Shown piece after piece: positions 29,461-44,300 of a stretch of 64,000 nucleotides of DNA. The translations under genes were made by a program, and so were the position numbers. The stretch is from Tubulanus polymorphus. Its lineage: Eukaryota; Nemertea; Palaeonemertea; Tubulaniformes; Tubulanidae. How positions within the stretch are numbered: the first letter of the stretch is position 1; each line of letters begins with the position of its first letter. The stretch is taken from NCBI RefSeq assembly GCF_964204645.1, contig NW_027437446.1:1-64000 (forward strand). The letters are read 5' to 3'. The notes beneath the pieces are model-generated. The model made no database searches and had not been told where the DNA came from. It saw only the letters and a list, made by a program, of their open reading frames with translations.

Positions 29461-32400
29461 CCCCGTATCGGAAAAACGAAAATGTCGATGCGCAAAAGCG
29501 CTCAAATCGACGGGAAAAGTACATTTAGACCCGAAAACGTCGTTCAGCGCGAGAAAAGACGTTTTCTCATCAAATTCTCCCCGTATCGGAAAAACGAAAA
29601 TGTCGATGCGCAAAAGCGCTCAAATCGACGGGAAAAGTACATTTCGACCCGAAAACGTCGTTCAGCGCGAGAAAATACGTTTTCTCATCAAATTCTCCCC
29701 GTATCCGAAAAACGAAAATGTCGATGCGCAAAAGCGCTCAAATCGACGGGAAAAGCACATTTCGACCCGAAAACGTCGATCAGCGCGAGAAAAGAGTTTT
29801 CTCATCAAATTCTCCCCGTATCGGAAAAACGAAAATGTCGATGCGTAAAAGCGCTCAAATCGACGGGAAAAGTACGTTTCGACCCGAAAACGTCGTTCAG
29901 CGCGAGAAAAGAAGTTTTCTCATCAAATTCTCCCCGTATCGGAAAAACGAAAATGTCGATGCGCAAAAGCGCTCAAATCGACGGGAAAAGCACATTTCGA
30001 CCCGAAAACTTCGTTCAGCGCGAGAAAAGGCGTTTTCTCATCAAATTCTCGCCGTATCGGAAAAACGAAAATGTCGATGCGCAAAAGCGCTCAAATCGAC
30101 GGGAAAAGCACATTTCGACCCGAAAACTTCGTTCAGCGCGAGAAAAGGCGTTTTCTCATCAAATTCTCCCCGTATCGGAAAAACGAAAATGTCGATGCGC
30201 AAAAGCGCTCAAATCGACGGGAAAAGCACATTTCGACCCGAAAACGTCGTTCAGCGCGAGAAAAGACGTTTTCTCATCAAATTCTCCCCGTATCGGAAAA
30301 ACGAAAATGTCGATGCGCAAAAGCGCTCAAATCGACGGGAAAAGCACATTTCGACCCGAAAACTTCGTTCAGCGCGAGAAAAGACGTTTTCTCATCAAAT
30401 TCTCCCCGTATCGGAAAAACGAAAATGTCGATGCGCAAAAGCGCTCAAATCGACGGGAAAAGCACATTTCGACCCGAAAACGTCGTTCAGTGCGAGAAAA
30501 GACGTTTTCTCATCAAATTCTCCCCTTATCGGAAAAACGAAAATGTCGATGCGCAAAAGCGCTCAAATCGACGGGAAAAGTACATTTCGACCCGAAAACG
30601 TCGTTCAGCGCGAGAAAAGACGTTTTCTCATCAAATTCTCCCCGTATCGGAAAAACGAAAATGTCGATGCGCGAAAGCGCTCAAATCGACGGGAAAAGCA
30701 CATTTCGACCCGAAAACGTCGTTCAGCGCGAGAAAAGACGTTTTCTCATCAAATTCTCCCCTTATCAGAAAAAATGAAATTGTCGATGCGCGAAAGCGCT
30801 CAAATCGACGGGAAAAGCACATTTCGACCCGAAAACGTCGTTCAGCGCGAGAAAAGACGTTTTCTCATCAAATTCTCCCCGTATCGGAAAAACGAAAATG
30901 TCGATGCGCAATAGCGCTCAAATCGACGGGAAAAGTACATTTCGACCCGAAAACGTCGTTCAGCGCGAGAAAAGAAGTTTTCTCATCAAATTCTCCCCGT
31001 ATCGGAAAAACGAAAATGTCGATGCGCAAAAGCGCTCAAATCGACGGGAAAAGTACATTTCGACCCGAAAACGTCGTTCAGCGCGAGAAAATACGTTTTC
31101 TCATCAAATTCTCCCCGTATCCGAAAAACGAAAATGTCGATGCGCAAAAGCGCTCAAATCGACGGGAAAAGCACATTTCGACCCGAAAACTTCGTTCAGC
31201 GCGAGAAAAGAAGTTTTCTCATCAAATTCTCCCCGTATCGGAAAAACGAAAATGTCGATGCGCAAAAGCGCTCAAATCGACGGGAAAAGCACATTTCGAC
31301 CCGAAAACTTCGTTCAGCGCGAGAAAAGACGTTTTCTCATCAAATTCTCCCCTTATCAGAAAAAATGAAATTGTCGATGCGCGAAAGCGCTCAAATCGAC
31401 GGGAAAAGCACATTTCGACCCGAAAACGTCGTTCAGCGCGAGAAAAGAGTTTTCTCATCAAATTCTCCCCGTATCGGAAAAACGAAAATGTCGATGCGCA
31501 AAAGCGCTCAAATCGACGGGAAAAGCACATTTCGACCCGAAAACTTCGTTCAGCGCGAGAAAAGAAGTTTTCTCATCAAATTCTCCCCGTATCGGAAAAA
31601 CGAAAATGTCGATGCGCAAAAGCGCTCAAATCGACGGGAAAAGTACATTTCGACCCGAAAACGTCGTTCAGTGCGAGAAAATACGTTTTCTCATCAAATT
31701 CTCCCCGTATCGGAAAAACGAAAATGTCGATGCGCAAAAGCGCTCAAATCGACGGGAAAAGCACATTTCGACCCGAAAACTTCGTTCAGCGCGAGAAAAG
31801 AAGTTTTCTCATCAAATTCTCCCCGTATCGGAAAAACGAAAATGTCGATGCGCAAAAGCGCTCAAATCGACGGGAAAAGCACATTTCGACCCGAAAACTT
31901 CGTTCAGCGCGAGAAAAGAAGTTTTCTCATCAAATTCTCCCCGTATCGGAAAAACGAAAATGTCGATGCGCAAAAGCGCTCAAATCGACGGGAAAAGTAC
32001 ATTTCGACCCGAAAACGTCGTTCAGCGCGAGAAAAGACGTTTTCTCATCAAATTCTCCCCGTATCGGAAAAACGAAAATGTCGATGCGCAAAAGCTCTCA
32101 AATCGACGGGAAAAGTACATTTCGACCCGAAAACGTCGTTCAGCGCGAGAAAAGACGTTTTCTCATCAAATTCTCCCCGTATCGGAAAAACGAAAATGTC
32201 GATGCGCAAAAGCGCTCAAATCGACGGGAAAAGTACATTTCGACCCGAAAACGTCGTTCAGCGCGAGAAAAGACGTTTTCTCATCAAATTCTCCCCGTAT
32301 CGGAAAAACGAAAATGTCGATGCGCAAAAGCGCTCAAATCGACGGGAAAAGTACATTTCGACCCGAAAACGTCGTTCAGCGCGAGAAAATACGTTTTCTC

Positions 32401-35400
32401 ATCAAATTCTCCCCGTATCCGAAAAACGAAAATGTCGATGCGCAAAAGCGCTCAAATCGACGGGAAAAGCACATTTCGACCCGAAAACGTCGTTCAGCGC
32501 GAGAAAAGAGTTTTCTCATCAAATTCTCCCCGTATCGGAAAAACGAAAATGTCGATGCGCAAAAGCGCTCAAATCGACGGGAAAAGTACGTTTCGACCCG
32601 AAAACGTCGTTCAGCGCGAGAAAAGACGTTTTCTCATCAAATTCTCCCCGTATCGGAAAAACGAAAATGTCGATGCGCAAAAGCGCTCAAATCGACGGGA
32701 AAAGCACATTTCGACCCGAAAACTTCGTTCAGCGCGAGAAAAGGCGTTTTCTCATCAAATTCTCGCCGTTTCGGAAAAACGAAAATGTCGATGCGCAAAA
32801 GCGCTCAAATCGACGGGAAAAGCACATTTCGACCCGAAAACTTCGTTCAGCGCGAGAAAAGGCGTTTTCTCATCAAATTCTCCCCGTATCGGAAAAACGA
32901 AAATGTCGATGCGCGAAAGCGCTCAAATCGACGGGAAAAGCACATTTCGACCCGAAAACGTCGTTCAGCGCGAGAAAAGACGTTTTCTCATCAAATTCTC
33001 CCCTTATCAGAAAAAAATGAAATTGTCGATGCGCGAAAGCGCTCAAATCGACGGGAAAAGCACATTTCGACCCGAAAACGTCGTTCAGCGCGAGAAAAGA
33101 CGTTTTCTCATCAAATTCTCCCCGTATCGGAAAAACGAAAATGTCGATGCGCAATAGCGCTCAAATCGACGGGAAAAGTACATTTCGACCCGAAAACGTC
33201 GTTCAGCGCGAGAAAAGAAGTTTTCTCATCAAATTCTCCCCGTATCGGAAAAACGAAAATGTCGATGCGCAAAAGCGCTCAAATCGACGGGAAAAGCACA
33301 TTTCGACCCGAAAACGTCGTTCAGCGCGAGAAAATACGTTTTCTCATCAAATTCTCCCCGTATCGGAAAAACGAAAATGTCGATGCGCAAAAGCGCTCAA
33401 ATCGACGGGAAAAGTACATTTAGACCCGAAAACGTCGTTCAGCGCGAGAAAAGACGTTTTCTCATCAAATTCTCCCCGTATCGGAAAAACGAAAATGTCG
33501 ATGCGCAAAAGCGCTCAAATCGACGGGAAAAGTACATTTCGACCCGAAAACGTCGTTCAGCGCGAGAAAATACGTTTTCTCATCAAATTCTCCCCGTATC
33601 CGAAAAACGAAAATGTCGATGCGCAAAAGCGCTCAAATCGACGGGAAAAGCACATTTCGACCCGAAAACGTCGATCAGCGCGAGAAAAGAGTTTTCTCAT
33701 CAAATTCTCCCCGTATCGGAAAAACGAAAATGTCGATGCGTAAAAGCGCTCAAATCGACGGGAAAAGTACGTTTCGACCCGAAAACGTCGTTCAGCGCGA
33801 GAAAAGAAGTTTTCTCATCAAATTCTCCCCGTATCGGAAAAACGAAAATGTCGATGCGCAAAAGCGCTCAAATCGACGGGAAAAGCACATTTCGACCCGA
33901 AAACTTCGTTCAGCGCGAGAAAAGGCGTTTTCTCATCAAATTCTCGCCGTATCGGAAAAACGAAAATGTCGATGCGCAAAAGCGCTCAAATCGACGGGAA
34001 AAGCACATTTCGACCCGAAAACTTCGTTCAGCGCGAGAAAAGGCGTTTTCTCATCAAATTCTCCCCGTATCGGAAAAACGAAAATGTCGATGCGCAAAAG
34101 CGCTCAAATCGACGGGAAAAGCACATTTCGACCCGAAAACGTCGTTCAGCGCGAGAAAAGACGTTTTCTCATCAAATTCTCCCCGTATCGGAAAAACGAA
34201 AATGTCGATGCGCAAAAGCGCTCAAATCGACGGGAAAAGCACATTTCGACCCGAAAACTTCGTTCAGCGCGAGAAAAGACGTTTTCTCATCAAATTCTCC
34301 CCGTATCGGAAAAACGAAAATGTCGATGCGCAAAAGCGCTCAAATCGACGGGAAAAGCACATTTCGACCCGAAAACGTCGTTCAGTGCGAGAAAAGACGT
34401 TTTCTCATCAAATTCTCCCCTTATCGGAAAAACGAAAATGTCGATGCGCAAAAGCGCTCAAATCGACGGGAAAAGTACATTTCGACCCGAAAACGTCGTT
34501 CAGCGCGAGAAAAGACGTTTTCTCATCAAATTCTCCCCGTATCGGAAAAACGAAAATGTCGATGCGCGAAAGCGCTCAAATCGACGGGAAAAGCACATTT
34601 CGACCCGAAAACGTCGTTCAGCGCGAGAAAAGACGTTTTCTCATCAAATTCTCCCCTTATCAGAAAAAATGAAATTGTCGATGCGCGAAAGCGCTCAAAT
34701 CGACGGGAAAAGCACATTTCGACCCGAAAACGTCGTTCAGCGCGAGAAAAGACGTTTTCTCATCAAATTCTCCCCGTATCGGAAAAACGAAAATGTCGAT
34801 GCGCAATAGCGCTCAAATCGACGGGAAAAGTACATTTCGACCCGAAAACGTCGTTCAGCGCGAGAAAAGAAGTTTTCTCATCAAATTCTCCCCGTATCGG
34901 AAAAACGAAAATGTCGATGCGCAAAAGCGCTCAAATCGACGGGAAAAGTACATTTCGACCCGAAAACGTCGTTCAGCGCGAGAAAATACGTTTTCTCATC
35001 AAATTCTCCCCGTATCCGAAAAACGAAAATGTCGATGCGCAAAAGCGCTCAAATCGACGGGAAAAGCACATTTCGACCCGAAAACTTCGTTCAGCGCGAG
35101 AAAAGAAGTTTTCTCATCAAATTCTCCCCGTATCGGAAAAACGAAAATGTCGATGCGCAAAAGCGCTCAAATCGACGGGAAAAGCACATTTCGACCCGAA
35201 AACTTCGTTCAGCGCGAGAAAAGACGTTTTCTCATCAAATTCTCCCCTTATCAGAAAAAATGAAATTGTCGATGCGCGAAAGCGCTCAAATCGACGGGAA
35301 AAGCACATTTCGACCCGAAAACGTCGTTCAGCGCGAGAAAAGAGTTTTCTCATCAAATTCTCCCCGTATCGGAAAAACGAAAATGTCGATGCGCAAAAGC

Positions 35401-37255
35401 GCTCAAATCGACGGGAAAAGCACATTTCGACCCGAAAACTTCGTTCAGCGCGAGAAAAGAAGTTTTCTCATCAAATTCTCCCCGTATCGGAAAAACGAAA
35501 ATGTCGATGCGCAAAAGCGCTCAAATCGACGGGAAAAGTACATTTCGACCCGAAAACGTCGTTCAGTGCGAGAAAATACGTTTTCTCATCAAATTCTCCC
35601 CGTATCGGAAAAACGAAAATGTCGATGCGCAAAAGCGCTCAAATCGACGGGAAAAGCACATTTCGACCCGAAAACTTCGTTCAGCGCGAGAAAAGAAGTT
35701 TTCTCATCAAATTCTCCCCGTATCGGAAAAACGAAAATGTCGATGCGCAAAAGCGCTCAAATCGACGGGAAAAGCACATTTCGACCCGAAAACTTCGTTC
35801 AGCGCGAGAAAAGAAGTTTTCTCATCAAATTCTCCCCGTATCGGAAAAACGAAAATGTCGATGCGCAAAAGCGCTCAAATCGACGGGAAAAGTACATTTC
35901 GACCCGAAAACGTCGTTCAGCGCGAGAAAAGACGTTTTCTCATCAAATTCTCCCCGTATCGGAAAAACGAAAATGTCGATGCGCAAAAGCTCTCAAATCG
36001 ACGGGAAAAGTACATTTCGACCCGAAAACGTCGTTCAGCGCGAGAAAAGACGTTTTCTCATCAAATTCTCCCCGTATCGGAAAAACGAAAATGTCGATGC
36101 GCAAAAGCGCTCAAATCGACGGGAAAAGTACATTTCGACCCGAAAACGTCGTTCAGCGCGAGAAAAGACGTTTTCTCATCAAATTCTCCCCGTATCGGAA
36201 AAACGAAAATGTCGATGCGCAAAAGCGCTCAAATCGACGGGAAAAGTACATTTCGACCCGAAAACGTCGTTCAGCGCGAGAAAATACGTTTTCTCATCAA
36301 ATTCTCCCCGTATCCGAAAAACGAAAATGTCGATGCGCAAAAGCGCTCAAATCGACGGGAAAAGCACATTTCGACCCGAAAACGTCGTTCAGCGCGAGAA
36401 AAGAGTTTTCTCATCAAATTCTCCCCGTATCGGAAAAACGAAAATGTCGATGCGCAAAAGCGCTCAAATCGACGGGAAAAGTACGTTTCGACCCGAAAAC
36501 GTCGTTCAGCGCGAGAAAAGACGTTTTCTCATCAAATTCTCCCCGTATCGGAAAAACGAAAATGTCGATGCGCAAAAGCGCTCAAATCGACGGGAAAAGC
36601 ACATTTCGACCCGAAAACTTCGTTCAGCGCGAGAAAAGGCGTTTTCTCATCAAATTCTCGCCGTTTCGGAAAAACGAAAATGTCGATGCGCAAAAGCGCT
36701 CAAATCGACGGGAAAAGCACATTTCGACCCGAAAACTTCGTTCAGCGCGAGAAAAGGCGTTTTCTCATCAAATTCTCCCCGTATCGGAAAAACGAAAATG
36801 TCGATGCGCGAAAGCGCTCAAATCGACGGGAAAAGCACATTTCGACCCGAAAACGTCGTTCAGCGCGAGAAAAGACGTTTTCTCATCAAATTCTCCCCTT
36901 ATCAGAAAAAAATGAAATTGTCGATGCGCGAAAGCGCTCAAATCGACGGGAAAAGCACATTTCGACCCGAAAACGTCGTTCAGCGCGAGAAAAGACGTTT
37001 TCTCATCAAATTCTCCCCGTATCGGAAAAACGAAAATGTCGATGCGCAATAGCGCTCAAATCGACGGGAAAAGTACATTTCGACCCGAAAACGTCGTTCA
37101 GCGCGAGAAAAGAAGTTTTCTCATCAAATTCTCCCCGTATCGGAAAAACGAAAATGTCGATGCGCAAAAGCGCTCAAATCGACGGGAAAAGCACATTTCG
37201 ACCCGAAAACGTCGTTCAGCGCGAGAAAATACGTTTTCTCATCAAATTCTCCCCG
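29461..37255 (+). repeat. Higher-order duplication in the satellite, 3.9 kb
   Basis: Two adjacent blocks (about 29461-33355 and 33356-37255) are essentially identical, offset 3,895 bp, which is 33 monomers plus one base. Rare markers recur at this offset: ACATTTAGACCCG at 29521 and 33416, GTCGATCAGCGC near 29776 and 33671, and TCGCCGTTTCGG near 32763 and 36658. The long + strand translations in both blocks are identical over more than 1,000 residues. It indicates a very recent duplication, or an assembly duplication. Confidence 0.85.
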
Positions 37256-40200
37256 TATCCGAAAAACGAAAATGTCGAGGCGCAAAAGCGCTCAAATCGA
37301 CGGGAAAAGCACATTTCGACCCGAAAACTTCGTTCAGCGCGAGAAAAGACGTTTTCTCATCAAATTCTCCCCTTATCAGAAAAAATGAAATTGTCGATGC
37401 GTGAAAGCGCTCAAATCGACGGGAAAAGCACATTTCGACCCGAAAACGTCGTTCAGCGCGAGAAAAGAGTTTTCTCATCAAATTCTCCCCGTATCGGAAA
37501 AACGAAAATGTCGATGCGCAAAAGCGCTCAAATCGACGGGAAAAGCACATTTCGACCCGAAAACTTCGTTCAGCGCGAGAAAAGAAGTTTTCTCATCAAA
37601 TTCTCCCCGTATCGGAAAAACGAAAATGTCGATGCGCAAAAGCGCTCAAATCGACGGGAAAAGTACATTTCGACCCGAAAACGTCGTTCAGCGCGAGAAA
37701 ATACGTTTTCTCATCAAATTCTCCCCGTATCGGAAAAACGAAAATGTCGATGCGCAAAAGCGCTCAAATCGACGGGAAAAGCACATTTCGACCCGAAAAC
37801 TTCGTTCAGCGCGAGAAAAGAAGTTTTCTCATCAAATTCTCCCCGTATCGGAAAAACGAAAATGTCGATGCGCAAAAGCGCTCAAATCGACGGGAAAAGC
37901 ACATTTCGACCCGAAAACTTCGTTCAGCGCGAGAAAATACGTTTTCTCATCAAATTCTCCCCGTATCGGAAAAACGAAAATGTCGATGCGCAAAAGCGCT
38001 CAAATCGACGGGAAAAGCACATTTCGACCCGAAAACTTCGTTCAGCGCGAGAAAAGAAGTTTTCTCATCAAATTCTCCCCGTATCGGAGAAACGAAAATG
38101 TCGATGCGCAAAAGCGCTCAAATCGACGGGAAAAGCACATTTCGACCCGAAAACTTCGTTCAGCGCGAGAAAAGACGTTTTCTCATCAAATTCTCCCCTT
38201 ATCGGAAAAAAAGAAATTGTCGATGCGCGAAAGCGCTCAAATCGACGGGAAAAGCAACTTTCGACCCGAAAACGTCGTTCAGCGCGAGAAAATACGTTTT
38301 CTCATCAAATTCTCCCCGTATCGGAAAAACGAAAATGTCGATGCGCAAAAGCGCTCAAATCGACGGGAAAAGTACATTTCGACCCGAAAACGTCGTTCAG
38401 CGCGAGAAAAGAGTTTTCTCATCAAATTCTCCCCGTATCGGAAAAACGAAAATGTCGATGCGCAAAAGCGCTCAAATCGACGGGAAAAGTACGTTTCGAC
38501 CCGAAAACGTCGTTCAGCGCGAGAAAAGACGTTTTCTCATCAAATTCTCCCCGTATCGGAAAAACGAAAATGTCGATGCGCAAAAGCGCTCAAATCGACG
38601 GGAAAAGCACATTTCGACCCGAAAACTTCGTTCAGCGCGAGAAAAGGCGTTTTCTCATCAAATTCTCGCCGTATCGGAAAAACGAAAATGTCGATGCGCA
38701 AAAGCGCTCAAATCGACGGGAAAAGCACATTTCGACCCGAAAACTTCGTTCAGCGCGAGAAAAGGCGTTTTCTCATCAAATTCTCCCCGTATCGGAAAAA
38801 CGAAAATGTCGATGCGCAAAAGCGCTCAAATCGACGGGAAAAGCACATTTCGACCCGAAAACGTCGTTCAGCGCGAGAAAAGACGTTTTCTCATCAAATT
38901 CTCCCCGTATCGGAAAAACGAAAATGTCGATGCGCAAAAGCGCTCAAATCGACGGGAAAAGCACATTTCAACCCGAAAACTTCGTTCAGCGCGAGAAAAG
39001 ACGTTTTCTCATCAAATTCTCCCCGTATCGGAAAAACGAAAATGTCGATGCGCAAAAGCTCTCAAATCGACGGGAAAAGCACATTTCGACCCGAAAACGT
39101 CGTTCAGCGCGAGAAAAGACGTTTTCTCATCAAATTCTCCCCTTATAGGAAAAACGAAAATGTCGATGCGCAAAAGCGCTCAAATCGACGGGAAAAGTAC
39201 ATTTCGACCCGAAAACGTCGTTCAGCGCGAGAAAAGACGTTTTCTCATCAAATTCTCCCCGTATCGGAAAAACGAAAATGTCGATGCGCGAAAGCGCTCA
39301 AATCGACGGGAAAAGCACATTTCGACCCGAAAACGTCGTTCAGCGCGAGAAAAGACGTTTTCTAATCAAATTCTCCCCTTATCAGAAAAAATGAAATTGT
39401 CGATGCGCGAAAGCGCTCAAATCGACGGGAAAAGCACATTTCGACCCGAAAACGTCGTTCAGCGCGAGAAAAGAAGTTTTCTTATCAAATTCTCCCCGTA
39501 TCGGAAAAACGAAAATGTCGATGCGAAAAGCGCTCAAATCGACGGGAAAAGTACATTTCGACCCGAAAACATCGTTCAGCGCGAGAAAAGACGTTTTCTC
39601 ATCAAATTCTCCCCTTATCAGAAAAAATGAAATTGTCGATGCGCGGAAGCGCTCAAATCGACGGGAAAAGCACATTTCGACCCGAAAACGTCGTTCAGCG
39701 CGAGAAAAGAAGTTTTCTTATCAAATTCTCCCCGTATCGGAAAAACGAAAATGTCGATGCGCGAAAGCGCTCAAATCGACGGGAAAAGTACATTTCGAAC
39801 CGAAAACGTCGTTCAGCGCGAGAAAAGACGTTTTCTCATCAAATTCTCCCCTTATCAGAAAAAATGAAATTGTCGATGCGCGAAAGCGCTCAAATCGACG
39901 GGAAAAGCAGATTTCGACCCAAAAACGTCGTTCAGCGCGAGAAAAGACGTTTTCTCATCAAATTCTCCCCTTATCAGAAAAAATGAAATTGTCGATGCGC
40001 GAAAGCGCTCAAATCGACGGGAAAAGCACATTTCGACCCGAAAACGTCGTTCAGCGCGAGAAAAGAAGTTTTCTTATCAAATTCTCCCCGTATCGGAAAA
40101 AATGAAATTGTCGATGCGCGAAAGCGCTCAAATCGACGGGAAAAGCAGATTTCGACCCGAAAACGTCGTTCAGCGCGAGAAAAGACGTTTTCTCATCAAA

Positions 40201-41310
40201 TTCTCCCCTTATCAGAAAAAATGAAATTGTCGATGCGCGAAAGCGCTCAAATCGACGGGAAAAGCACATTTCGACCCGAAAACGTCGTTCAGCGCGAGAA
40301 AAGAAGTTTTCTTATCAAATTTTCCCCGTATCGGAAAAACGAAAATGTCGATGCGAAAAGCGCTCAAATCGACGGGAAAAGTACATTTCGACCCGAAAAC
40401 GTCGTTCAGCGCGAGAAAAGACGTTTTCTCATCAAATTCTCCCCTTATCAGAAAAAATGAAATTGTCGATGCGCGGAAGCGCTCAAATCGACGGGAAAAG
40501 CACATTTCGACCCGAAAACGTCGTTCAGCGCGAGAAAAGAAGTTTTCTTATCAAATTCTCCCCGTATCGGAAAAACGAAAATGTCGATGCGCAAAAGCGC
40601 TCAAATCGACGGGAAAAGCACATTTCGACCCGAAAACTTCGTTCAGCGCGAGAAAAGACGTTTTCTCATCAAATTCTCCCCGTATCGGAAAAACGAAAAT
40701 GTCGATGCGCAAAAGCGCTCAAATCGACGGGAAAAGCACATTTCGACCCGAAAACGTCGTTCAGCGCGAGAAAAGACGTTTTCTCATCAAATTCTCCCCG
40801 TATCGGAAAAACGAAAATGTCGATGCGCAAAAGCGCTCAAATCGACGGGAAAAGCACATTTCGACCCGAAAACTTCGTTCAGCGCGAGAAAAGACGTTTT
40901 CTCATCAAATTCTCCCCGTATCGGAAAAACGAAAATGTCGATGCGCAAAAGCGCTCAAATCGACGGGAAAAGCACATTTCGACCCGAAAACTTCGTTCAG
41001 CGCGAGAAAAGACGTTTTCTCATCAAATTCTCCCCGTATCGGAAAAAACGAAATTGTCGATGCTCGAAAGCGCTCAAATCGACGGGAAAAGCACATTTCG
41101 ACCCGAAAACGTCGTTCAGCGCGAGAAAAGAAGTTTTCTCATCAAATTCTCCCCGTATCGGAAAAACGAAAATGTCGATTGCGCGAAAGCGCTCAAATCG
41201 ACGGGAAAAGTACATTTCGACCCGAAAACGTCGTTCAGCGCGAGAAAAGATGTTTTCTCATCAAATTCTCCCCGTATCGGAAAAACGAAAATGTCGATGC
41301 GCAAAAGCGC

Positions 41311-44300
41311 TCAAATCGACGGGAAAAGTACATTTCGACCCGAAAACGTCGTTCAGCGCGAGAAAAGACGTTTTCTCATCAAATTCTCCCCGTATCGGAA
41401 AAACGAAAATGTCGATGCGCGATAGCGCTCAAATCGACGGGAAAAGTACATTTCGACCCGAAAACGTCGTTCAGCGCGAGAAAAGACGTTTTCTCATCAA
41501 ATTCTCCCCGTATCGGAAAAACGAAAATGTCGATGCGCTAAAGCGCTCAAATCGACGGGAAAAGCACAATTCGTCCCGAAAACGTCGTTCAGCGCGAGAA
41601 AAGACGTTTTCTCATCAAATTCTCCCCGTATCGGAAAAACGAAAATGTCGATGCGCAAAAGCGCTCAAATCGACGGGAAAAGCACATTTCGACCCGAAAA
41701 CGTCGTTCAGCGCGAGAAAAGACGATTTCTCATCAAATTCTCCCCTTATCAGAAAAAATGAAATTGTCGATGCGCGAAAGCGCTCAAATCGACGGGAAAA
41801 GCACATTTCGACCCGAAAACGTCGTTCAGCGCGAGAAAAGACGTTTTCTCATCAAATTCTCCCCTTATCAGAAAAAATGAAATTGTCGATGCGCGAAAGC
41901 GCTCAAATCGACGGGAAAAGCACATTTCGACCCGAAAACGTGGTTCAGCGCGAGAAAAGAAGTTTTCTTATCAAATTTTCCCCGTATCGGAAAAACGAAA
42001 ATGTCGATGCGAAAAGCGCTCAAATCGACGGGAAAAGTACATTTCGACCCGAAAACGTCGTTCAGCGCGAGAAAAGACGTTTTCTCATCAAATTCTCCCC
42101 TTATCAGAAAAAATGAAATTGTCGATGCGCGGAAGCGCTCAAATCGACGGGAAAAGCACATTTCGACCCGAAAACGTCGTTCAGCGCGAGAAAAGAAGTT
42201 TTCTTATCAAATTCTCCCCGTATCGGAAAAACGAAAATGTCGATGCGCGAAAGCGCTCAAATCGACGGGAAAAGTACATTTCGAACCGAAAACGTCGTTC
42301 AGCGCGAGAAAATACGTTTTCTCATCAAATTCTCCCTGTATCCGAAAAACGAAAATGTCGATGAGCAAAAGCGCTCAAATCGACAGGAAAAGCACATTTC
42401 GACCCGAAAACGTCGTTCAGCGCGAGAAAAGACGTTTTCTCATCAAATTCTCCCCGTATCGGAAAAACGAAAATGTCGATGCGCAAAAACGCTCAAATCG
42501 ACGGGAAAAGCATATTTCGACCCGGAAACTTCGTTCAGCGCGAGAAAAGACGTTTTCTCATCAAATTCTCCCCGTATCGGAAAAACGAAAATGTCGATGC
42601 GCAAAAGCGCTCAAATCGACGGGAAAAGCACATTTCGACCCGAAAACTTCGTTCAGCGCGAGAAAAGACGTTTTCTCATCAAATTCTCCCCGTATCGGAA
42701 AAACGAAAATGTCGATGCGCAAAAGCGCTCAAATCGACGGGAAAAGCACATTTCGACCCGAAAACTTCGTTCAGCGCGAGAAAAGACGTTTTCTCATCAA
42801 ATTCTCCCCGTATCGGAAAAAATGAAATTGTCGATGCTCGAAAGCGCTCAAATCGACGGGAAAAGCACATTTCGACCCGAAAACGTCGTTCAGCGCGAGA
42901 AAAGAAGTTTTCTCATCAAACTCTCCCAGTGTCGGAAAAACGAAAAAGTCGATGCGCAAAAGCGCTCAAATCGACGGGAAAAGTACATTTCGACCCGAAA
43001 ACGTCGTTCAGCGCGAGAAAAGACGTTTTCTCATCAAATTCTCCCCGTATCGGAAAAACGAAAATGTCGATGCGCAAAAGCGCTCAAATCGACGGGAAAA
43101 GCACATTTCGACCCGAAAACTTCGTTCATCGCGAGAAAAGGCGTTTTCTCATCAAATTCTCGCCGTATCGGAAAAACGAAAATGTCGATGCGCAAAAGCG
43201 CTCAAATCGACGGGAAAAGCACATTTCGACTCGAAAACGTCGTTCAGCGCGAGAAAAGACGTTTTCTCATCAAATTCTCCCCGTATCGGAAAAACGAAAA
43301 TGTCGATGCGCAAAAGCGCTCAAATCGACGGGAAAAGCACATTTCGACCCGAAAACGTCGTTCAGCGCGAGAAAAGACGTTTTCTCATCAAATTCTCCCC
43401 GTATCCGAAAAACGAAAATGTCGATGAGCAAAAGCGCTCAAATCGACGGGAAAAGCACATTTCGACCCGAAAACGTCGTTCAGCGCGAGAAAAGAGTTTT
43501 CTCATCAAATTCTCCCCGTATGGGAAAAACGAAAATGTCGATGCGCAAAAGCGCTCAAATCGACGGGAAAAGCACATTTCGACCCGAAAACGTCGTTCAG
43601 CGCGAGAAAAGACGTTTTCTCATCAAATTCTCCCCGTATCGGAAAAACGAAAATGTCGATGCGCGAAAGCGCTCAAATCGACGGGAAAAGCACATTTCGA
43701 CCCGAAAACTTCGTTCAGCGCGAGAAAAGACGTTTTCTCATCAAATTCTCCCCGTATCGGAAAAACGAAAATGTCGATGCGCGAAAGCGCTCAAATCGAC
43801 GGGAAAAGTACATTTCGACCCGAAAACGTCGTTCAGCGCGAGAAAATACGTTTTCTCATCAAATTCTCCCCGTATCGAAAAACGAAAATGTCGATGCGCG
43901 AAAGCGCTCAAATCGACGGGAAAAGTACATTTCGACCCGAAAACGTCGTTCAGCGCGAGAAAAGACGTTTTCTCATCAAATTCTCCCCGTATCGGAAAAA
44001 CGAAAATGTCGAGGCGCAAAAGCGCTCAAATCGACGGGAAAAGCACATTTCGACCCGAAAACGTCGTTCAGCGCGAGAAAAGACGTTTTCTCATCAAATT
44101 CTCCCCGTATCGGAAAAACGAAAATGTCGATGCTCGAAAGCGCTCAAATCGACGGGAAAAGCACATTTCGACCCGAAAACTTCGTTCAGCGCGAGAAAAG
44201 AAGTTTTCTCATCAAATTCTCCCCGTATCGGAAAAACGAAAATGTCGATGCGCGAAAGCGCTCAAATCGACGGGAAAAGTACATTTCGACCCGAAAACGT

